Shown one piece after another: positions 42,271 through 51,195 of a stretch of DNA of 64,000 bases. The notes beneath the pieces are model-generated. The model was not told the DNA's origin. It worked only from the letters and a program-made list of their open reading frames with translations, and did no database searches. Position 1 is the stretch's first letter. Every line of letters begins with the position of its first letter. The stretch lies in contig CAADWS010000004.1 of NCBI GenBank assembly GCA_900752815.1, positions 1-64,000 of the forward strand, in the 5' to 3' direction. The translations under genes and the position numbers were made by a program. The DNA comes from Bacteroidaceae bacterium. Its GTDB lineage: Bacteria; Bacteroidota; Bacteroidia; Bacteroidales; Bacteroidaceae.

Positions 42271-43518
42271 ATGATTATTCAGTTCACAGTCGAAAATTTC
42301 CTTTCGTTCAAGGAGCCGGCGACCTTGTCTTTGGCTGCTTCCGCGCTGAAAGAAAAACAGACCCGGTCCGATGAGATTGTTTTTGAGCTTGAAGGTACGA
42401 ACCTCTCTTTGCTGAAGAGTGCGGTCATCTACGGGGCCAATGCCAGCGGGAAATCGAATCTGGTCAAAGCACTCGATTTCTTCAAATGGTTTGTCATCAA
42501 TTCCTCCAAAGGCGTGCAGTCCGGCGAAAGCATACGGGTGGAAAGTTTCCGTCTCAACCGGAGGACGGAACAGGAGCCCAGTTATTTTGAGGCGGTCTTT
42601 GCCGACGAAACGGTCCAATACCGCTATGGGTTTGAAGTCGATGAAAAACGTGTACACCGGGAGTGGCTTTATCAAAAGGGCAACAAGCGCAAGGCAAAGG
42701 AGGTGGAACTGTTCCTGCGTGACGGCGATGAGTATGAACTGCATCCCAAATTTTCGGTCGGCAAAGAGGTTGTCGCCAAAAAAATGGTGCGCGACAATGC
42801 GCTGCTTCTTTCCGTGGCAGCACAGTTCAACGAAAGCGTCTCGGTGGAAATCATGGGATGGTTGGCCAACACCACGATTGTTCTTGGCAGCAGCGACGAG
42901 CGGATTTGGGAAATGGCGATAGCCCAGATCGATGATCCGTCCATGAAAAGGCGTATTGTGGAGTTTGCCCGGTTTGCAGACTTCGGAATCGACGACATAC
43001 GCAAGGTTGACAATACAGTCATCAGTTCACACCAGCAATATGACGAGGAGGGCAACGCCACGAAGACGGTCACTTTCCCGTTCCGCGTAAACGAGTCGGA
43101 GGGTACGATCAAATACTTCTCGCTGGCTTATCCTATAATCGACGCGTTGGATCATGGCAAAAGGCTGGTTGTCGACGAGTTCGACTCGAAAATGCACCCT
43201 CTGTTGACCAGTCGCATCATCGGGCTGTTCAATTCCAGAGTGACAAATCCCAGGAATGCACAGTTGATTTTCACGACACATGACACCAACCTGCTTAATG
43301 CAAGCCTGTTCCGCAGGGATCAGATCTGGTTTACACAGAAAGATTCGTTTGGAGCCTCGGAACTCTATTCGTTGGCGGAATACAAGGTTCGCAACAGTGC
43401 ACCTTTCGAAAAGGAGTACCTGATGGGGAAATATGGCGGTATCCCTGTCATCGGCCAGTTTGAACGGTTATTTGACCTGAGGGAGGAAGAATATGGCAGC
43501 ACGGACGAACAAGCGTGA
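42271..43518 (+). CDS. AAA15-type ATPase, RloA-like, 415 aa
   Basis: ABC/SMC-like ATPase of the AAA15 group. N-terminal strand IIQFTVENFLSFKEPATLSL, Walker A GANASGKSNLVKAL (residues 55-68), Walker B-type RLVVDEFDSKMHPLL near 298, and the switch region LIFTTHDTNLLN. Partnered by the overlapping RloB gene (26 bases). Such pairs act in restriction-linked and abortive-infection phage defence. ATP probably drives or gates the partner nuclease; that role is known for related ATPase-TOPRIM systems and inferred here. Confidence 0.8.
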   Translation: MIIQFTVENFLSFKEPATLSLAASALKEKQTRSDEIVFELEGTNLSLLKSAVIYGANASGKSNLVKALDFFKWFVINSSKGVQSGESIRVESFRLNRRTEQEPSYFEAVFADETVQYRYGFEVDEKRVHREWLYQKGNKRKAKEVELFLRDGDEYELHPKFSVGKEVVAKKMVRDNALLLSVAAQFNESVSVEIMGWLANTTIVLGSSDERIWEMAIAQIDDPSMKRRIVEFARFADFGIDDIRKVDNTVISSHQQYDEEGNATKTVTFPFRVNESEGTIKYFSLAYPIIDALDHGKRLVVDEFDSKMHPLLTSRIIGLFNSRVTNPRNAQLIFTTHDTNLLNASLFRRDQIWFTQKDSFGASELYSLAEYKVRNSAPFEKEYLMGKYGGIPVIGQFERLFDLREEEYGSTDEQA

Positions 43519-44125
43519 TCCACGCGCGGCACGGACACTCAGGCGTATCAGTTTTGTCCGTGAGGTCAAACAATCCTTCCTGATCATCTGCGAGGGGGTA
43601 AATACGGAACCGGATTATTTCAATGCATTTCGCCTGACTTCCGCCAATATTAAAGCGGTAGGCCAGGGACTCAATACGGTAGGTCTTGTCCAAAAGGCTT
43701 TACGGATGAAAGAAGAAGAGCGGAAGAAAGGACGCGAGTATGACCAGTGCTGGGTGGTATTTGACAAGGATGACTTTCCCGATCGGGACTTCAACCGGGC
43801 TATCGGTATGGCGGAAGCCGGTGGCATGAGGGTGGCATACAGCAACCAGGCTTTCGAGTATTGGTTCTTGCTGCACTATAACCTGGTACAAGGCCCGATG
43901 CACAGAAATCAATATGAAACAAAGCTATCCGGCTTGTTGGGCTTCTCCTACAACAAGGAAGCCGGTACAGGCGGTCGTGTTTTCAGGGAGCTGGGCGGTA
44001 AACAGGCTCAGGCCATCACGAACGCAAAAGCCGTATTGCGCCGAATGGAGGGAATACCGCCGGCACAAGCGGAATCTTCGACAACGGTGCATCTTCTTGT
44101 GGAAGAACTGAATAAGTATATTTAG
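43493..44125 (+). CDS. RloB-like TOPRIM-type protein, 210 aa
   Basis: Basic N-terminus, then SFLIICEGVNTEPDYF (acidic residue of a TOPRIM-like strand, residue about 33) and CWVVFDKDDFPDRDF (DxD-like, near 88-97). FEYWFLLHY and a helical C-terminus follow. The RloB family is the usual partner of the AAA15 ATPase next door. Likely the nuclease effector. The overlap with rloA suggests coupled translation. Confidence 0.8.
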   Translation: MAARTNKRDPRAARTLRRISFVREVKQSFLIICEGVNTEPDYFNAFRLTSANIKAVGQGLNTVGLVQKALRMKEEERKKGREYDQCWVVFDKDDFPDRDFNRAIGMAEAGGMRVAYSNQAFEYWFLLHYNLVQGPMHRNQYETKLSGLLGFSYNKEAGTGGRVFRELGGKQAQAITNAKAVLRRMEGIPPAQAESSTTVHLLVEELNKYI

Positions 44126-44208
44126 CATATTCTGTCGTTTGCCCGGATAATATTGTACCCGGCTACCACCTCCTTCCGGTTTTATCGGATTTTATGTCGC
44201 AAAAACAC

Positions 44209-44247
44209 AAAAACAGACGGCAAATCACAACGATGCCGTCTGTTTTT
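44209..44247. terminator. Bidirectional terminator
   Basis: AAAAACAGACGGCA (44209-44222) pairs perfectly with TGCCGTCTGTTTTT (44234-44247). It serves both the RloB gene (plus) and the 147-aa gene (minus), which converge here. Confidence 0.85.
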
Positions 44248-44276
44248 ATTCATTTACGTTCCGTGGACAGATACGC

Positions 44277-44720
44277 TCAAACTTTTCGGTGTCTCTCTTT
44301 CCATTGGCTGACCTCTTCGTCAGAGACGGATGCCACGGTCCTTTTTTCCACATCGAACATCCGATGACAGAATGCCCTGGTAGAAAAAGGATTTCCAAGT
44401 TCCGCCAATATCCCTACAAGCCGGTTGTAGGAATCCATGTGCCACAGGTAATCGTACATCCCGCTGACCGGCACCCGTTCAAGCAATCCCATACGCGTTG
44501 TCTTTTCCACGCACTTGTCGAAAATCCGCGAACCCATCTCCATGTTCTCCATGTAGTACCGCTTGCTGCGCAAGGTGTCGTAACCTTTTTCACGCAGGCG
44601 TGTACGGTCTGCCATGTACAGCATGAAGATGACCTCTTCCGGGGTGAACGCGCCGACCAGCCCGGTGAAGCATTTCATAAACGGTATCACGTGTTGCCTT
44701 TTGTCGTCATTCCCTTTCAT
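44277..44720 (-). CDS. Hypothetical winged-helix-like protein, 147 aa
   Basis: Helical, with FTPEEVIFMLYMADRTRLRE and a C-terminal charged region. The layout recalls phage replication or regulatory winged-helix proteins, but no motif is decisive. ATG at 44720 overlaps the next gene by 14 bases. Confidence 0.5.
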   Translation of the reverse strand: MKGNDDKRQHVIPFMKCFTGLVGAFTPEEVIFMLYMADRTRLREKGYDTLRSKRYYMENMEMGSRIFDKCVEKTTRMGLLERVPVSGMYDYLWHMDSYNRLVGILAELGNPFSTRAFCHRMFDVEKRTVASVSDEEVSQWKERHRKV

Positions 44721-44946
44721 GTCCGTTTTCGCGTTCGTTCGTCCGTAATGTTTCCGCTTCCCCGTCATCCTTAATCGACGGATTGACATAGAACTGGCAT
44801 ATCCTGCCGTTTATCATCGGTTTATACACGGCGTATCCCAGTTTTTTGGCGTAACGCCCCACGGATACGCGGTTGGCGAACTTGCCGGTATGTTCCGTCA
44901 GGTGTTCCGACATCTCCCCGACGGTCATTCTGCTTTTCAGTTTCAT
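44707..44946 (-). CDS. Small helix-turn-helix-like protein, 79 aa
   Basis: Starts MKLKSRMTVGEMSEHLTEH. GEMSEHLTEHTGKFANRVSVG reads as a helix-turn-helix. A longer upstream start would extend into sequence without coding character. Possibly a phage regulator. Confidence 0.5.
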   Translation of the reverse strand: MKLKSRMTVGEMSEHLTEHTGKFANRVSVGRYAKKLGYAVYKPMINGRICQFYVNPSIKDDGEAETLRTNERENGHERE

Positions 44947-45102
44947 ATCATTCGCGTTTAAATGTTTTCCTGATAAAGGATAGCCGCGACTAATACGAAC
45001 TGTTTGCAAATGGTATGAATTAATAAGAGGCGGTTCCATGAAATCGGCAAAGGAGGAATCAACCGGTTATACTGATACTTCATTCATGAAACCGTCCCTC
45101 AT

Positions 45103-45540
45103 CTATTTTCCCATTATCCGGACAATCTCCCGTATCGTGTCGAAGTTCCGCTCGTCCAGCCATTCTTTGGCCACGTTCCACGAGAGCGACATTCCGAACT
45201 TCAGGTTCTCCATGGTGATGGTATGGTGCGACAACCTGCCTTCAGTGGGCTTGAGCCCTGCCGCATGCAGTTCACACAGTCCGTCCTGAAAGAATGTGCA
45301 CCCGCCTGCTTCCTGTTTCGCCTGTACCATCGGCACGATATACGGGATTTTTCCCAACAGCAGGCCTACCGCCCACCGAGTGGGTGCAAGACGCTCCCTG
45401 TATCCGGCTTTCAGCAACCGGAGGATGTCTTCCGGCGTACCGAGGCACGGTATCCGGCATTGCTGCCTGCACAGACGGCAACGGCACTCTACCGGCCGTC
45501 TTCCTGTCTTGCGGATGATCCGCTGTAATGCCGTTTCCAT
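45103..45540 (-). CDS. Cysteine-cluster protein, YkgJ-like, 145 aa
   Basis: Cysteines occur as CRCRLCRQQCRIPCLG (residues 19-34) and later CTFFQDGLCELHAAGLKP. This order, ending in a CxLHxxGLKPxxG-like segment, is that of the zinc- or iron-binding cysteine-cluster family. Probably binds metal; function unknown. Two bases from the KilA-N gene. Confidence 0.6.
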   Translation of the reverse strand: METALQRIIRKTGRRPVECRCRLCRQQCRIPCLGTPEDILRLLKAGYRERLAPTRWAVGLLLGKIPYIVPMVQAKQEAGGCTFFQDGLCELHAAGLKPTEGRLSHHTITMENLKFGMSLSWNVAKEWLDERNFDTIREIVRIMGK

Positions 45541-45542
45541 CG

Positions 45543-46676
45543 CTATGCACCCGGTGGGCAGTATTCAGGGTTCCTCTTGCGCCACAGTTCTATGATACAC
45601 TCCCGTCCGGCCTGTGTCCATCGTTTGGTGGATCCGAAAGTATATACCTTGCCCCGGCTGTTCTCCCACGTGTAAGGCACATCGCATTGCCAGGCCCGGC
45701 AGGAAGGAAAGACCACCCATTGCCGCTTCTCGTACTTGCAGATGCCCTCTTCGGCAAGGAACTGGTGCAACTGTCGCGGCGATATGCCGAGTTCGTCAGC
45801 GATGCGCGTGCTCTTGAACCAGTCCCTGTTCTCGATAAACTCCTCGTAGAATACGATTTTCGGCAGGGATTCACTCACCACCTTCCGCAGTTCCAGAATC
45901 AGTCTCGTCGCCGATTCCATATCCTGCGGCATGGGACAATCCATACAGGGCAGACCGGGTGCCGCCACCCTGGGGCGTTCGCGTACGATTGTCTTCCCTC
46001 GTTTCACGGAGAGTTTGCCGATAGCCTCGCCCAACCATTCCGCCAAAGACAGGTCAGGGGCGATCCATCTGGCCAACGGTATGACAAGCGGTGATTCCAA
46101 CCAGGTCGCACCGTGCCCCCGCCCCCGTGTGGTGAAGACTTGCGACTCGTATTTCCCGGTATGTCCGTTGCCGGCCATTTCCCTGCGGAGCATATCCGTG
46201 GAAGCGATGCGTAGCCATTCAGACGGGATTTTCCCGAAGTGCATCGTGATCTGCGTGGCGTTGACCATCAGCTTGTCGCCGACACGCCGGAACGTGACGG
46301 GGAACCCTTCCTCGAAGTGCATGACGATGTCGTCCTGCGGGACGGCGTGCAGCTCCCCGGCTTCCAGTTCCAGAAGCTTGTTGCCCCACACTTCCAATTC
46401 ATCAAGCAGGTCACGGGGTATAATAGTCTCCTTGCGTACCAGTTGTAAAAGCCGGCGCATATCGATGGGACGGAAACCCCACTGTTCCCTGCCGTTTTTC
46501 CGGAAACTGATTTTCAATGCCGTCGGGCAAACACGGGCGATGGCGCCGTTTTCAAGCAGTTCGTCCCGCTTGAGTATATCGCATATATCCACGGCGCAGA
46601 TATGGAGCTGGCCGTTATGGTTCCGGGAAACCCTTATGTTCCAGTCCCGGAACGGAACATTCCTATTTTCCCTCAT
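45543..46676 (-). CDS. KilA-N domain protein, possible antirepressor, 377 aa
   Basis: Residues about 120-230 carry the KilA-N DNA-binding domain: VNATQITMHFGKIPSEWLR, then a TRGRGHGATWLE turn and LVIPLARWIAPDLSLAEWL. The C-terminal third (FYEEFIENRDWFKSTRIAD, LGISPRQLHQFLAEEGI) fits the KilAC/antirepressor domain of phages. ATG at 46676 is chosen because the longer frame upstream lies inside the neighbour. Likely a phage regulator opposing the lysogeny repressor. Confidence 0.8.
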   Translation of the reverse strand: MRENRNVPFRDWNIRVSRNHNGQLHICAVDICDILKRDELLENGAIARVCPTALKISFRKNGREQWGFRPIDMRRLLQLVRKETIIPRDLLDELEVWGNKLLELEAGELHAVPQDDIVMHFEEGFPVTFRRVGDKLMVNATQITMHFGKIPSEWLRIASTDMLRREMAGNGHTGKYESQVFTTRGRGHGATWLESPLVIPLARWIAPDLSLAEWLGEAIGKLSVKRGKTIVRERPRVAAPGLPCMDCPMPQDMESATRLILELRKVVSESLPKIVFYEEFIENRDWFKSTRIADELGISPRQLHQFLAEEGICKYEKRQWVVFPSCRAWQCDVPYTWENSRGKVYTFGSTKRWTQAGRECIIELWRKRNPEYCPPGA

Positions 46677-47031
46677 AGGTATTTCCTCCTTTCTTTTGGT
46701 TATCAGACTTACGTTTGTTTTCAAGCAAGGCTCTCTTATGTGCCATCTTGCGCACCGGATAGTACGTGCGTTTCTCGCCGCAAAGGGCGTCATAATCTTT
46801 CAGCATCAGTGTGCCGAGGTCGGCCAGCTCGATTTCCACATCCGGATGCAGATGCCTGAAATAGAGTCCGCCGCTGCATACATACTTGCCCGTGCAACAG
46901 AATGAGATAGCCTGCAAGTTGCCTTTTGTCAATTCCGCCGCGCTGTGCAGCGAGCGCGTGACCGCTACAAGAACCTGTGCCCCGTTGAAGATGAGCACCA
47001 TCTTGGGTCGTTTAAATGTGCTGCGTCTCAT
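46663..47031 (-). CDS. Hypothetical basic protein, 122 aa
   Basis: Starts MRRSTFKRPKMVLIFNGAQV. Four cysteines in the middle (SFCCTGKYVCSGG). The lysine-rich C-terminus overlaps the KilA-N gene. No family recognised. Confidence 0.5.
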   Translation of the reverse strand: MRRSTFKRPKMVLIFNGAQVLVAVTRSLHSAAELTKGNLQAISFCCTGKYVCSGGLYFRHLHPDVEIELADLGTLMLKDYDALCGEKRTYYPVRKMAHKRALLENKRKSDNQKKGGNTYEGK

Positions 47032-47464
47032 GTTGTTCTAAAATTTGCGTTAATTCCTCCTTTGTAAATCTAAGACCGGCAGCCTGTACCAGCCAAGTGT
47101 CTGAAACCGTAAATCCACCGGACAGCAGTTCGTCCACGCGCTCCAGAAGGTAGACACCGAACGCGGGATCGATGTAAACGACAAATAATAGAGCCAGACA
47201 TTCATCAATTAACAGGTGTCCCGACGCCTCGTCACGGATGATCATCTTTTCCCTGTCTATTCCGTAGGCGTCTGCCAACGCCGTTGCCCAGTGATGGAAA
47301 GCGACACGGAAATCACGGACATTATGCCGGCGTGCATCTCCTTTGGCCTGGATGAAGCGTGTCGCGTCGAAATAGACCGGTCCGTCTTCCCGTAACGTTC
47401 CGAAAAGCAGATCGGGGAACTCCCTGTACCGGATTATCCGGCAGGGAATCTTTTCTTCTTTCAT
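47012..47464 (-). CDS. Hypothetical protein, 150 aa
   Basis: Head of the minus-strand regulatory group. FDATRFIQAKGDARRHNV and a C-terminal helix (RFTKEELTQILEQHETQHI) are visible; its general look is of a small phage DNA-associated protein. ATG at 47464; a -7-like element lies 43 bases upstream. Confidence 0.55.
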   Translation of the reverse strand: MKEEKIPCRIIRYREFPDLLFGTLREDGPVYFDATRFIQAKGDARRHNVRDFRVAFHHWATALADAYGIDREKMIIRDEASGHLLIDECLALLFVVYIDPAFGVYLLERVDELLSGGFTVSDTWLVQAAGLRFTKEELTQILEQHETQHI

Positions 47465-47506
47465 GTTCTCTTTTTCATTGTTCTTGGATTTGTATCTAAC
47501 GTGGTG

Positions 47507-47514
47507 CAAAGATA
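47507..47514 (-). promoter_or_regulatory. Minus-strand -7 element for the KilA-N group
   Basis: TATCTTTG on the minus strand fits TAnnTTTG. A clear -33 partner is missing, so support is partial. Confidence 0.4.
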
Positions 47515-47610
47515 TATCTTTTTAATATGAAATACACTATAAATATATACATAAATTACACTTTTAATAAATTGTTAATTACTGATAATAAGATATTTAC
47601 AACGCAAATA

Positions 47611-47651
47611 AAACCGAAATATCTATATATTTAAGTTGCATATTTCGGTTT
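47611..47651. promoter_or_regulatory. 12-bp inverted repeat in the divergent control region
   Basis: AAACCGAAATAT (47611-47622) is the perfect reverse complement of 47640-47651. It lies between the divergent KilA-N group and the late genes, so it may be an operator or a terminator. Confidence 0.5.
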
Positions 47652-47702
47652 GTAAATCAAGCATTAAGAGTCCCGTTCTCCATATATTCTTTTAGCCGTA
47701 AA

Positions 47703-47733
47703 AACCTCTCTTGAGGATTGTCTCTACTCTTTG
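47703..47733 (+). promoter_or_regulatory. Late-gene two-part element before the portal gene
   Basis: AACCT (47703) and CTACTCTTTG (47724-47733), 21 bases apart start to start and 20 bases before the portal ATG. The same arrangement occurs at 51431 and 59395. Confidence 0.55.
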
Positions 47734-47752
47734 AACAAGAAACAAAAAAATT

Positions 47753-49075
47753 ATGGCTACATCGGACAAATCATTTAACGGGGAACTCTTGGAGAGTATT
47801 TTTAAGACCTCCAAAAAGACAATTCAGGAGTATGTCCGCGAAATCGAGCGCAACAACCGCTACCGTTCATGTCGTCAGGATACCGGTTCGGGATATATTC
47901 TCGATGACCGCGCCCGGCTCATTGACCTGTATGAAGCCTGCCTGCAACAGGACGCTCATATACGTTCCGTTGTCGAGACACTGGAAAGCCAGATTCTCGG
48001 CGACCGCTATATGCTTGCCCGTGTAAACGAAAAGGGAAAATACATCAAGGACGTGGCGAACTCCCTGAAGATACAGGGTTCGCAGTTCGACAAGATAATC
48101 AAGGGCATAGTGGAATCCAAGCTCTACGGGTACACCCTGCTTGAAATCATGCCGCATACTGACCCCAGAACGGGCAGGCTGGCGGAAGTCAACATCATCG
48201 AACGGCGTAATGTGTTACCGGACCAGAAAACGGTACTGAAGCGGCAGGGACTGTGGGAGCCGCATTGGGATTTACATGACCCGGCATATTACCGTTGTTA
48301 TGTACTGGTAAACTCCGGCGACTTGGGACTTTTTTCCGCCACGACCCCTTTGATACTGGCCAAGAAATTCACGGTGGCCAACTATGTGAACTTTTCCCAT
48401 ACTTACGGACAGCCGATTATCCACGGAAAGACGGTCAGCGAGAGCAACGCCGACCGCAAGAGGCTGGCTAACGAGATAGCCAACGCGGCACAGAACAAGG
48501 TGGTGGTTACCGGCATTGAGGACGAGGTCGATATCAAGACATTCACCATGTCCAACTCGGAAAAGATATATACCGGGCTTATCGAGTTTGTGAACAAGGA
48601 AGTTGCCAACCTCGTGCTCGGCTCCGAGTCGATGGCCGGAGGGATGCAGTCGTACGTGGGTTCCACGAAAGCACACCAGGACATTTTCCGCGACCGTATC
48701 GAAGTCTACCGTCGGTATATCGAAAACGTCATGAACGAGGAGATAATCCCCCGCCTGGTGGCTATCGGGTATATCCCCGGAGGATTGGAGTTCCGGTATT
48801 CGAACCGGATAGAGATGAGCAACGAGGACCGCATCAAGCTCTATTCGCTGATCACGGACAAATATGAAGTGGCGGCCGATGAGATCGAGAAAGAGTTCGG
48901 TATCAATGTGGGCCGGCAGCTCAATGTTATCCCGGGATTAGGTTTCGGAGCCGAAGGCGGCTCATCCGGTCTCAGCCACAACGACCGGGGCATCATGTCG
49001 GACGAGGAGTATTTCCGGCGTTACGGACGCCCCCGGGGGGCGAAGGTCGGAAATTTTCTGCGGGGAGCGGAATAG
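47753..49075 (+). CDS. Mu-like portal protein (DUF935), 440 aa
   Basis: Portal of the Mu gp29 / DUF935 family; it forms the dodecameric DNA-entry ring of the head. The conserved core is visible: ESQILGDRYMLARV, LYGYTLLEI near residue 125, YGQPIIHGK, and LVLGSESMAGGMQSYVGSTK near 290. Length is normal for the family. First gene of the late block; the MuF frame overlaps its 3' end. Confidence 0.9.
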   Translation: MATSDKSFNGELLESIFKTSKKTIQEYVREIERNNRYRSCRQDTGSGYILDDRARLIDLYEACLQQDAHIRSVVETLESQILGDRYMLARVNEKGKYIKDVANSLKIQGSQFDKIIKGIVESKLYGYTLLEIMPHTDPRTGRLAEVNIIERRNVLPDQKTVLKRQGLWEPHWDLHDPAYYRCYVLVNSGDLGLFSATTPLILAKKFTVANYVNFSHTYGQPIIHGKTVSESNADRKRLANEIANAAQNKVVVTGIEDEVDIKTFTMSNSEKIYTGLIEFVNKEVANLVLGSESMAGGMQSYVGSTKAHQDIFRDRIEVYRRYIENVMNEEIIPRLVAIGYIPGGLEFRYSNRIEMSNEDRIKLYSLITDKYEVAADEIEKEFGINVGRQLNVIPGLGFGAEGGSSGLSHNDRGIMSDEEYFRRYGRPRGAKVGNFLRGAE

Positions 49076-49935
49076 AAGCCCGTCTTCCGCTCCCGGACAA
49101 CGCTCCGTTCAGAGCTGTCAGGGCATCTGCAACCACGGAATCCGATACGGAAAAGGAGTATCGTGTCATTTTCGATGCATTCCGCAGGCTGATCCTCTAT
49201 TGGGAGAACAGCGCGGAACGTCTCGACATTATAGAGGACATCATCACCCTGCGTGCCTCTTTCCTCATAGACCGTGCGCTGACAGGTCTGCGAATCGATA
49301 TGGACCGGGCATTGGAGATACTGAAAAATCACAACTCCTTTACAACAGAGAGGGAACGGCAGCAGCGTGACATCCTGATTGCAGCTATAGACAACCTGGT
49401 GGATTTTGCCGCGGCAGAGGAGTATGCCATGCTCGGGGAACTGCCCGAGACAGCGGATGAACAGGACATGGAAGCATACGAAAAGATATGCCGCAGGTAT
49501 AACCTCGTCCATGCGGAGGAAGAGAACAACCAGGTATTCTTCGCGGCCTCGATGGCCGCATGGTGGATGGCGGTGGATATGGATACCGTGCTTACCTACA
49601 TGACACAAGGCGATGAACGGGTACGTGCCTGGCATCTTTCATTGGAAGGGATTTCCTTCCGCAAATCCGAGTTTCCTCCGGAACTGATACCGCCGATCGA
49701 ATGGGGATGCCGCTGCTTTCTGGTCGCGGAGGGGTTCGCCGCTGTCCGGGCGGCTTTGCCGGATAAGGGAGACTATCTGGAAAAGGTGGATCCGGTCTTC
49801 CGGGAGAGCCTGGCAACCGGCGGGCGTATCTTTTCCGATGCGCACCGCTATTTCTCCGTCCCGCTTCCGGGTTACATGAATGATATTGTGAAACGCATTA
49901 AAGGAAAGTTCGCCTATGCCCAAGATAACGCTTGA
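49072..49935 (+). CDS. MuF-like head morphogenesis protein, start unresolved
   Basis: Related to Mu gp30 / SPP1 gp7. The C-terminal part has TQGDERVRAWHLSLEGI and PPIEWGCRCFL, the MuF signature. The first ATG is at 49300 (211 aa), but the frame stays open and protein-like for at least 76 codons before it (PLPDNAPFRAV, EYRVIFDAFRRLILYWEN). There is no ATG, GTG or TTG back to a stop near 48.88 kb. An ATA at 49072 overlaps the portal stop as ATAG; a -1 frameshift or a sequence error is also possible. Ends 16 bases inside the gpG-like gene. Confidence 0.75.
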   Translation: MEARLPLPDNAPFRAVRASATTESDTEKEYRVIFDAFRRLILYWENSAERLDIIEDIITLRASFLIDRALTGLRIDMDRALEILKNHNSFTTERERQQRDILIAAIDNLVDFAAAEEYAMLGELPETADEQDMEAYEKICRRYNLVHAEEENNQVFFAASMAAWWMAVDMDTVLTYMTQGDERVRAWHLSLEGISFRKSEFPPELIPPIEWGCRCFLVAEGFAAVRAALPDKGDYLEKVDPVFRESLATGGRIFSDAHRYFSVPLPGYMNDIVKRIKGKFAYAQDNA

Positions 49936-50494
49936 TGAGTTTTGCAGCCACTGGGTAAGCAGGACCAGTACGCGCGTCATGGCCAGCCGGCTGGAGTTCA
50001 ACGTATTCGACTTCGCAACTGCTGCCGGTGACTATACCAGGCAGCAGTTCGTGTCCTCATTCGCTTCGGGGGGATTCAACGGTAGCAAATGGGCGCCTCG
50101 TACCTCCAAATGGGGAAAGAGGTTCACCCATCCTCTCATGAACGATACGGGGACTCTGGCCCGGAGCATACAGTCGGAAGCCGGCCGGACAGACATAGTG
50201 GGACGGCGTTCGGACCGTACGCGCATCTTCCGGAAAGGCGCCAGGTATTGCATGTGGACTACGGAAAAGAGCTTTCCAGTCAAGGGCAAGCGGGGACGCA
50301 GCAAGGAGCGTTACGGGCATTATGCCGCCATACACAATACCGATCCGAAGTTCGGGCTGTACACGGTAAACCAGTATTCCACGCGCCGTCCCGTACACCG
50401 GCAGTTCATCGGATTCTCACCGAAGACGGACGACTATATCGCCGCCCATTTCATAGATATGATTTTTAAAGGATTTCCACACCAGCCGCTATGA
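49916..50494 (+). CDS. Virion morphogenesis protein, Mu gpG-like, 192 aa
   Basis: Basic protein with NGSKWAPRTSKWGKRFTHPL, LMNDTGTLARSI and GHYAAIHNTD. This is the usual layout of the phage virion-morphogenesis/head-tail family (motifs R-x-x-L-x-x-T-G-x-L-x-x-S-I and YAxxHxxG-like). Probably a head completion or tail-joining factor. Overlaps MuF and the next gene. Confidence 0.75.
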   Translation: MPKITLDEFCSHWVSRTSTRVMASRLEFNVFDFATAAGDYTRQQFVSSFASGGFNGSKWAPRTSKWGKRFTHPLMNDTGTLARSIQSEAGRTDIVGRRSDRTRIFRKGARYCMWTTEKSFPVKGKRGRSKERYGHYAAIHNTDPKFGLYTVNQYSTRRPVHRQFIGFSPKTDDYIAAHFIDMIFKGFPHQPL

Positions 50495-51195
50495 TAAAAG
50501 ACAAACACCCCGCACCACAGCCCGCACAACCGTCGGCACCGGCGGAGAGCCTGCCTGAAGAAGTTTCCGCGAACCCTTTCGTGGAGATATACCGGGCCGT
50601 TAAGCGGGCTGTCCTGACCCTGCGGGAGAATCCGGACGACCCGTTGTCGCCGCCCCTGTTCAAAACCGTCGCTATCGACAACGGCCAGTTCGCCCGCATT
50701 GTCCGTGACGATAACACGGAGTATGAGACTGTGTTCCCTGCCGTGTTCATCCACTTTATCAACGTGAGGTACCTGGTACAGCAACAGCGTATCGGTGAGG
50801 GACGCGCCACCATGCGCGTGCGGTTTATCCTGAATACGCTCAACAATGCGGACGAAGACAAGGAATGCGAGGCGTTTCTGGTCTTCCAGCGGCTCAATGT
50901 AGCCATACAGGATGCCAAGAACCATGAGCCGGCGCTGAGCGAGCGGTGCAACCTGACCTATTTCGACATGCCGCTTTCAACCAATATGTTGCAGGCGTAC
51001 TGGATAGACTACGAGGTATGGTTCAGGGAATCTTCCGCGTGGAAATACAGGGACTGGGTAAAAAGGTATGTGGTCATGCCCCCGTTCACCCAACACAGCG
51101 ATGCGCCGCAACATGACAGCGGCGGACACGGCTTCCATCCGCGTCCGGAACATGACGAAGTATCTGGTTTTTCGGATACTGGATCGGAAAATTGA
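50491..51195 (+). CDS. Probable neck/head-completion protein, 234 aa
   Basis: Proline/alanine-rich N-terminus, then an alpha/beta domain (KTVAIDNGQFARIVRDDN, RATMRVRFILNTLNN) and a histidine-rich tail. Position between gpG and the protease fits a Mu-like neck protein. The family is not identified from sequence alone. Confidence 0.5.
   Translation: MIKDKHPAPQPAQPSAPAESLPEEVSANPFVEIYRAVKRAVLTLRENPDDPLSPPLFKTVAIDNGQFARIVRDDNTEYETVFPAVFIHFINVRYLVQQQRIGEGRATMRVRFILNTLNNADEDKECEAFLVFQRLNVAIQDAKNHEPALSERCNLTYFDMPLSTNMLQAYWIDYEVWFRESSAWKYRDWVKRYVVMPPFTQHSDAPQHDSGGHGFHPRPEHDEVSGFSDTGSEN

Noticed and set aside
48272..48676. Long minus-strand open frames opposite the phage late genes (for example 52814-54220)
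   Set aside because: These are antisense shadows of strongly supported structural genes.
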